From Acanthochromis polyacanthus (lineage: Eukaryota; Chordata; Actinopteri; Pomacentridae), in NCBI RefSeq assembly GCF_021347895.1, contig NC_067123.1, positions 3,054,149-3,118,148 on the forward strand: 64,000 nucleotides of DNA. Reading direction: 5' to 3'. Made by a program: the position numbers and the translations under genes. The notes below the pieces were generated by a model. It worked only from the letters and a program-made list of their open reading frames with translations, had not been told where the DNA came from and made no database searches. This document shows, piece by piece, positions 55,696 through 64,000 of the stretch. Within the stretch, counting starts at the first letter, position 1, and each line of letters begins with the position of its first letter.

Positions 55696-56497
55696 AGTAG
55701 GGAGGTTAAGTAGCTTTTGATTTCAAATCATGATGCAATGGCCCCCTTTGGTATGGAAGTACCTTAGGGTCATAGAAGTAAAATTTATCCCAAGACACAA
55801 GTGAGATCACGCTTTGGCGGTCGTTTTAAAAATAGTCGCCGACCGTCCTTGAGAGGCCCATAGACATACATAGAAAGGCTTAGATGGCTGATGGGACTTT
55901 TGCCGGCGACATCACCGGTCGGCCATCTTACCTCGGGGGACTTTTCCGGAGCGCTCTACAGTAGTGGATGGAAGGTGAGCGACCTACACAAAATAAAAAT
56001 ACACTTAACTTGCTGAATTCTTGACGGATTTACAAACGGTTTGGTTTATTAAAAACCTTAATAACATGGCTATGATTCAGGCCGCGCAGACCTGTTGAAA
56101 TTGCAGTTTTTCTTTTCGAAAATTGCTGCATAGTTGTGTGTTTGTTGCAGCCATTTGAAAGGCTGCAATCTGGGAGTTTCAATTATTATATAGGTTTCCG
56201 TGAGACCAATTATAATTTTGTGACAACATATTTTGTCTAAATGACAGTTTGTGTGGATGCAGTTGGGCATTAGCTAGCAAAGAAACAAGAGGTTGTGAAT
56301 GAGACATGTGAGCCACTTGGACTATTACAAAGTAACCTGGACTTAATTCTATACAGGTGGGAAACGCGTAATTACTCCTTCGTTTTAACATGATTCCCAA
56401 GCTGTTTCATTAGTGAAATATATCCTAGATTTAGATTAATTGTGATACAGTAACTGGCTGGCTTTGTGTTTGCAAAAATACCCCCCGACAGTCCAAG

Positions 56498-56577
56498 ATG
56501 CCACACTTTTGTGCAGCATATGGATGCTCAAATGAACTTTCCTTCAAAACAAGAGCCCGTGGAATCACTTTTCACTC
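56498..56577 (+). CDS. THAP-domain first exon of a P-like transposase (partial)
   Basis: From the ATG the exon encodes MPHFCAAYGCSNE, then a KT-A-R-GITFH segment, and stops at a GTAAGA donor. This is the N-terminal half of a THAP zinc finger (M-P-x-x-C-x-A-x-x-C-x-N, then G-x-x-F-H). The second half (F-P, W, and C-x-x-H) would lie in a later exon and was not found. The frame is intact up to the donor. It is probably the remnant first exon of the P-like element. Confidence 0.6.
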
Positions 56578-57368
56578 GTAAGAAATGACTTGAGGGACAT
56601 ATTTAGGATAATTGTTACTGACTTAGTGGATTTGTACTTGTATAATACAAGTTATTTTGACCTTGACGTTTTAGAAATGTTTCTACCATTTGTTTACATA
56701 ATAATCATTGAATATTTCTTTTTCACATTTCTTTGAACATGTTACTGTTGTTTAGGTTTTCATAATGGCATTCAAGCAAAGGCTACATGAATTACCCCAA
56801 CAATATCATAACTTAGCTCAGTATTTTTGCCCTTACCATTAACGTTAAAGGTAAGAAGGGTGTAAAATGTTATCAATAATTCATATATCTTGGTATCTTA
56901 TTTAATTTAATATTGAAGTCCATGGTTATAATTATCCGTAAATATGCAACAACATAACTACATCTCTGGCGTTTATAACAAATCAAACCGTTTAAAAATC
57001 GGTTGAAAATTGAGCAAGCTATGGTTAATTAAATAGTACATGCTCCATAGGCATTAATGTTATCAGTGAGCCAGCAGCCTCTAGGTACATGGATGGCAAT
57101 TTTCCGCGGATCCGCGGGGTTTCCACCGATTTAATTTCAAATTTGAACATTTCTGTGAATCGTCTAAATCCGTTGAGAAAATTTTAGGGGGGGTTAGGTA
57201 CTTTATTGTCGCCGATGTTAACGAAACTCAAGCCTCACTCCCGCGAAATCCTGAAGCTAGATTTTCACTGAAGCTATCGTTTGATTGTAAACGGCCCAGC
57301 GATTGGATAGCTTGAAGCTTGGACCAGTCAAATTGCTCGTAGTGTAGCGCTGAAGAAACGGAGGCTTA

Positions 57369-57777
57369 GTGTCGAACACAGGAGCTAACTTCTTTACTGA
57401 CATTAAACAAATCACTGTCCCAACAACACAGCACACGCGAGAAAACCAGAACCAGGAAGTACAACCACGTAAAAAACAGTCCGTGCGGAACCACGACAAC
57501 AACCAACGTTCTGTGGGTGAATTATGTAAACCCACCACAGTAGCATTCTTTGTCACAAATTTATGGTGGCGTGTTCGACTCGGATATTTGGAGATTTGGT
57601 ATCGTCTTCAGTGGAATAATGAGATTTTTAACGAAGGATCAGGAGTCATTAGTCGCAGAAATGGACAAAAGTGTCAAAAATAAGTTCCAATGGGAATGGC
57701 ACCAGCAGCAGTTGAAAAGGAAGGCTGTCCAGAGACTTACACAGCTTGCTGCAAAGAGAAGAAAATTGGCAAAATAG
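57369..57777 (+). other. Unrecognised overlapping open frames inside the P-like element
   Basis: Two overlapping frames lie here. One (57369-57683) includes TQHTRENQNQEVQPRKKQS. The other (57550-57777) ends in a basic stretch with FQWEWHQQQLKRKAVQRL, then KRRKLAK. The shared strand and order suggest a single ancestral frame with a shift. The basic tail looks like a nuclear localisation signal. I do not recognise the family. It may be a degraded accessory or transposase segment. Confidence 0.3.
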
Positions 57778-58172
57778 GAGTGTTGCAGTGAACTGACTTG
57801 TATATAGTGTACATAGTAGTATAGAACTCATAGATTGCTGAAATATTTTTGAACTGAAGATAGTGAGAAAAGATTGAAGAACAAGTAAGTTAACTTTTCA
57901 TTGAATTTACTGACTTATTTAAGTCTAGTATTATTATGGTTTTGATCATTTTTATCAGTCTAAATGACTTCTATTTTATAGGGCTGGACCCGAATATCCG
58001 AATATTCGTTCACTACGGCACTATCTGGATATTAATTTGGTATCCGAATATTCGCCCCCCACGCCACCGCCGCCGTCAGACGTCACCGGGCAGAAAGAAT
58101 ATGCAGTATTACTGTCTTCCCTCCGTCTTCTGCCCACATCGGCTCATCTTGTCCTGTGATCACATAAACATA

Positions 58173-59608
<1,436 letters not shown>

Positions 59609-60422
59609 TATACACATATGTCTATAACATATACACATATGTCCATGTTATCACCCCTTCCTCCCCCCAGACGAAAATATCGGAGCTCGTCTCTTCCCTG
59701 CGCCTTCGGCCCATTTCGGCTCATTCCGCCGTGTTCTTCGGCTCATCTCGGCTCCTCCATTCGTGTTTGTAAACACCACCCGAATGGCCGGGTTGCTGCA
59801 GACTCTGAAGTCACGCTTCACTTTGTTGCATAAACACAAGACAAGATGCTGAAGACCGGTGTTTGGGAATTCTTCAGTTTAACTAAAGACTAAACGAGGG
59901 CAAAATGTGGACCCGGGAGACCAGACGAACGGATCCGAATATTCGGGCCGTCTCCACTGCCACTGCCGGAATATTCGGAGGCCAGAAACCACTATTCGGG
60001 CCAGCCCTACTATTTTGCTATAAATCCACCCCCCACTCAATAATTTTCAGCTGAAATCCAAATTTCCTGTTGTCATCCCTGTAGGTAAGATGGCTGCCGC
60101 ATAGCGACTTCAGCCTTCATTGGCTCACAGCGTCTGTAAGCTATCTAGCCTTTCTATGTATATCTATGGAGAGGCCCATATCTTTGCTTCTGTTAGCTAT
60201 AACATTTTTGGGGTCAAGGAATTCAATAAAATAGATTTCAAGGCCAAAAAAAGATATTATCCTCACCATGACAACTGAAGGTAAAATATGCAATTTATTT
60301 AAAAAAACACATACAAAAACACAGTCAAATTAAAACTCAATAGTTTAATACAACTTAAAGTGTTGAATATGTGTATTATGGATGCTAAGAAACTGAGTAG
60401 TGAGACAAGTTCATAACTACAG

Positions 60423-60750
60423 TAGGGCTGCAACTAATGTTTATTTTGATAATCGATTAATCGGTCCATTATTATTTTTTATTAATCGGTTTATTCACTT
60501 ACATTTTAGTTTTGCCTTTATTTTCGAATGTAAAATATTAATAAAGGGCCTATGTCATTCAACGTACATTTTAAGAGCTTTTAACCATGTTACAATGTCC
60601 TAAATTCTTCAAAAACCGATCCAGAATTGGATTTTAGTATATGTCAATTAGCAGCAATCAAACACTGACTCATCAACACATACATACTCATACAACCATC
60701 CAGCGTCACAAGATCGTACATGAAGTTTCACCAAGGCAACATTGTTTGTG
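60423..60750 (+). mobile_element. hAT-type repeat with TAGGGCTGCAACTAATG end (forward copy)
   Basis: Starts TAGGGCTGCAACTAATG with ATAATCGATTAATCGGTCC after it. It matches the inverted copy at 52360-52708 along most of its length. It lies in the interior of the outer long-inverted-repeat element. Confidence 0.7.
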
Positions 60751-60920
60751 ATGACTGCATTGCTGCAGTCAAGGGCGTCAGTTTGTTTTTAAAAGTGTGT
60801 GTGTGTGTGTGTGTGGGGGGGGGGACCCCTGATAAAAAGTGGGGGGGACACGTCCCCACCGTCCCCCCCTAAACTGACGCCTATGGCTGCAGTCATCACA
60901 AACAATGGTTATGGATCAGT
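60735..60920. repeat. Nested palindromic MITE with (GT)n
   Basis: An outer inverted pair TTGTTTGTGATGACTGCA and TGCAGTCATCACAAACAA encloses an inner pair GGGCGTCAGTTTG and TAAACTGACGCC. A (GT)n tract and poly-G/poly-C runs sit at the centre. It can fold into one long hairpin and looks like a small DNA-transposon MITE within a palindrome. Confidence 0.65.
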
Positions 60921-62100
60921 ACTTACTCCTGTGTGGATCATGGGACTAAAACAGACAGAAAAGGAAACATGGAATCCTAAAAGCTGTGTTTTTTTTTTTT
61001 TTGGCAGAACAATGCCATAGCATTGAAGAACTGAAGTGATTTTGGTTATTATCAAGAAAACCATGGAAAATATCTGATATCAGTTCTGAAATTAAACTCT
61101 CATGAGTTATTTTTGTTGTTGTCATTATATTTGTCCAAACAAATGTATCTTTAGTGGTACCAGGAATTAAAATGAACAAGACATTGAGGAAAACAAGGGT
61201 GGTCTAACATTTATTTCCATGAGTGTATGTTTGCATTTTAGAAGTAGGCAATGCCATACCTACATTTTTTTACTGATGACAACTAATAGCTTGGTATAAA
61301 TACATCACAAAGGTGATTTTATTTAGATGTCTGCACAACTGTGGGAACATGAGCCATGACATCTACAGAAAGACATGCAAAGCAGCCTCTGCATGCAGCA
61401 ATTGCAAGGTGCCTTACAGCTTGTCTTAAACTTGCACATGACAAGATCTGGCAAGTCCTTTGAAGTAGTGGCAGTTGTAGTGTAGACAGGAGTTGGTGGA
61501 GAGTCTGGGGAACCCTGCTGCCATCCTCATAGAGACAGCAAAAATGTCACATGGTGTTGGACAGGTGCCTTGCCCCATACATGTCCACTCTAAAGAGAAA
61601 CATGATTTGTGATACCAAGGCCCTCCATTATTCTTAGCCATATTTATATCATGTCCCTACACAAATTTTTCTTATCTGATAAGGTACTTGAAGGAGGTGC
61701 TGATGGAGTGCATCACTGCTTGGTGGAATGTGGTGAAAATCTTTTCCTTTGTGAAAGAAGAGGGAGAGTTGTGCAGCATCCACAGTTGTGATGTTGTCCT
61801 CAGATACACCACAGAGCATCGGGACAAATCTCTTGAGCATGGGTGTCTGACCTGGACTACGGTAGCTGATTGTTTGTGTGAGGACTTTCATTACATGCTA
61901 AGCTATAGTGGGGATGGTAGGCAACTCTGTATGCAACATGTATGATTTTGATGGGTGAAGTAACCTCTGTGATGCAATAGCATGTCTGCAGCTTTTGTGC
62001 TCCATGGCAGGATTTTAACTCCTCACCTGCACTACATAGTGACTCGCCCTGGATCTTATCTCCAGCTTTTTTTTTTAAACATGATTGCAATCACTGTCAT
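60921..62100. other. Interior of the outer element, unassigned
   Basis: No gene recognised. Sequence around 61600-61900 might be the degraded upstream part of the LINE that is clear from 62104 on, but no motif proves it. Confidence 0.35.
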
Positions 62101-62103
62101 CTT

Positions 62104-63110
62104 CCCCCTGGATAGAGCTCTGTCCCATTTGGAGAAGCCTGCAAGTACTGCTAGAATCATGTTCTTTGATTTCTCCAGTGTTTTTAATACGATTCAGCTG
62201 GTTCTTTTGAGGGACAAGCTGGAGGTCACAGGGGTGGATCACCACCTCTTGGGTAGGATAATGGACTACCTCACAGACAGACCACAGGTTGTGAGGACAC
62301 AGGACTGTGAGTCTGACGTGGTGGTCTGCAGCACAGGGGCCCCACAGGGAATGGTCTTGGCTCTGTTTCTTTTCACCCCGTACACTGCAGACCTCATGGA
62401 CCACTCAGCCAGCTGTCATCAGCAGAAGTTCTCTGATGACTGCAGTTGTCGTTCTCATCTCAGATGATGATGATTGGGAGTACAGAGAACTGAACCAGGA
62501 CTTTGAGGACTGGTGCCAGCGGAACTGCCTCCAGATCAACTCAGGAAAGACCAGAGAACTGGTGGTGGACTTCCACAGGCGCAGTAACACACACCCACCA
62601 TTGGTGAACATCCAGGGCATGAACATGGAGAGAATGGACTCATACAAGTACCTGGGTGTGCACCTGAACAATAAACTGGACTGGTCAGACCACACCACAG
62701 CACTTTAGAAGAAGGGTCAAAGCAGACTCTGTCTAATGAGGAGACTGCTGTCTTTTGGGGTGTAGGGGACACTCCTGAAGACTTTTTATGACTCTGTGGT
62801 GGCATCAGCCATCTTTTACAGAGTAGTCTGCTGGTGCAGCAGCATCACAGCTGCTGGGGAAAAGGACACTTGATCGGCTGATCAAGATGGCTTGCCCTGT
62901 CCTGGGTACTCCCCTGGATCCAGTGTAGGTGGTGGGAGAAAGATCCCTGTTGGACAGCATCTCCCACCCCTTGCATGACACACTCTGAGTGCACTGGACA
63001 GCTCCTTTAATGACAGACTGATTATCCCAGGTGTGTGAAGGAGCGTTACCACAGGTCCTTCCTTCATGCTGTTATCAGACTTTCCAACAGACGACACACA
63101 CTCACTTAAT
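62104..63110 (+). mobile_element. LINE reverse-transcriptase fragment (L2/CR1-like)
   Basis: The first frame holds RIMFFDFSSVFNTIQ, YLTDRPQVVRTQ and CSTGAPQGMVLALFLFTPYT, then KFSDD, which is the F/Y-x-D-D catalytic box of reverse transcriptase. A frameshift follows. The next frame has WCQRNCLQINSGKTRELVVD and YKYLGVHLNNKLDW. Later SVVASAIFYRVVCW and LSALDSSFNDRLIIPG appear, with stops. The order of motifs is that of a non-LTR retrotransposon, cut at the 5' end and dead. Confidence 0.8.
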
Positions 63111-63877
63111 AACAGTTAGCAAACTGTCATATGCAATAAGCTAAACTGCAAAAAAATGAAGCTGACGAACTAGCTAGCAAAATGTAGGCTATATACTTGC
63201 TTCAATAATTAAGATAAGTAGTTCGTAGCTCGCTAGCTATAATGTAGGTAACTATTTCTTAACTAGCTAGTTATTAATTATCAAACCTTAAAAATATTTT
63301 CTATTCAATGAGAAAGGCATACAAACCTCAGTGTCAACCTGTCACTTTGGACCTTCAACAGCTGCTACAGCTGTTACAATCCCTAGTGCATCTGAGCATA
63401 TGCTACTTCTGACTAACTGAAATCTCATGCTACTTAGGACAAATGTAATGTACAAAAGTAGTCGCACTGCTTAAATAAAAAACTTTTTGAAGGAAACGAT
63501 AAGTAAAGTCACTCTGATGACACAATTTTTATGTAAAATGTGTATCTTTACCCCCAGTTGTCATGGTAAAGGGAAAGCTGTTGGTATTTTAAACTTGAAA
63601 CCTATTTTATTGGATTCCTTGACCCCAAAAATTTACACTTTGACACCAAGGTTGTCATTATATCTATAACAGAAGCAAAGATATGGGCTCTAGAGGACTT
63701 TCAGCACATTGGTGGCCATTATTGGAAAAATGTGTTTATTTCCAATACAAAGGGCGATCTCACTTCTGTCTTCGGATAAATTTATTTGTATGACCCTGAA
63801 GTACTTCCATACCAAAGGGGACCTTTGGAACATGACTTGAAGTCAAAAGCCTATTTTTTGGGCTTAACCTCCCTACT

Positions 63878-64000
63878 AAGAAGCCGTTTCTTTTTTGTTT
63901 GAGGCCAAACTAATTTTTAGTAAAACATTACGCAAATGTGTTGCATGGTGACGAAGATGAGTAACACACAGAAAGTCTTGTTTTTCAAGTCAGGTGTTCA
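63878..64000. other. Flank beyond the outer element
   Basis: Sequence to the window end with no recognised feature. Confidence 0.3.

Overview
The window looks like vertebrate, and specifically teleost fish, nuclear DNA. Its genes are split by short GT-AG introns. Its repeats are fish-type: Tc1/mariner, hAT, piggyBac-like, Harbinger-like and P-like DNA transposons, LINE fragments with the fish L2-type 3' tail, and abundant minisatellites. Four protein-coding genes could be reconstructed exon by exon.

Layout. (1) 0.5-15.5 kb, + strand: a complete eyes-absent gene, best matched to EYA3. It has 18 coding exons and 607 residues, one GC-AG intron, and a roughly 2.2 kb 26-bp minisatellite in the intron after the DLDET exon. 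(2) 15.5-25.8 kb: the 3' UTR and intergenic DNA, full of MITEs, local duplications and a mariner remnant broken by a LINE. (3) 25.9-37.2 kb, - strand: two tandem XKR8-type phospholipid scramblase genes (401 and 420 residues), each with three coding exons. They are separated by a hAT MITE, an ATACCAT minisatellite and a three-unit ~0.5 kb repeat. (4) 38.8-48.2 kb, + strand: a complete srsf4 gene (6 coding exons, 378 residues, two RRMs and an RS domain). It is divergent from the second XKR8 copy, with about 1.6 kb between the start codons. Its intron 2 holds a candidate poison exon and its intron 5 a 1.3 kb 42-bp minisatellite. (5) 48.5-64 kb: no host gene recognised. This is a transposon graveyard that ends in a nested stack: a long-inverted-repeat element (55.7-63.9 kb) contains a P-like THAP element (perfect 8-bp target duplication), which contains a hAT element, which contains a Tc1 element with an open transposase frame.

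Function. EYA3 (phosphatase and co-activator), XKR8 (caspase-activated phosphatidylserine exposure) and SRSF4 (splicing) do not form a pathway. From memory, the tail-to-tail EYA3/XKR8 arrangement matches the human locus on 1p35, which supports the orthology calls. The most interesting points are the XKR8 duplication with divergent caspase-site sequences, minisatellites embedded in EYA3 and srsf4 introns, and the nested transposon cassette carrying a P-like element. I do not see evidence for a wholly new biological system.
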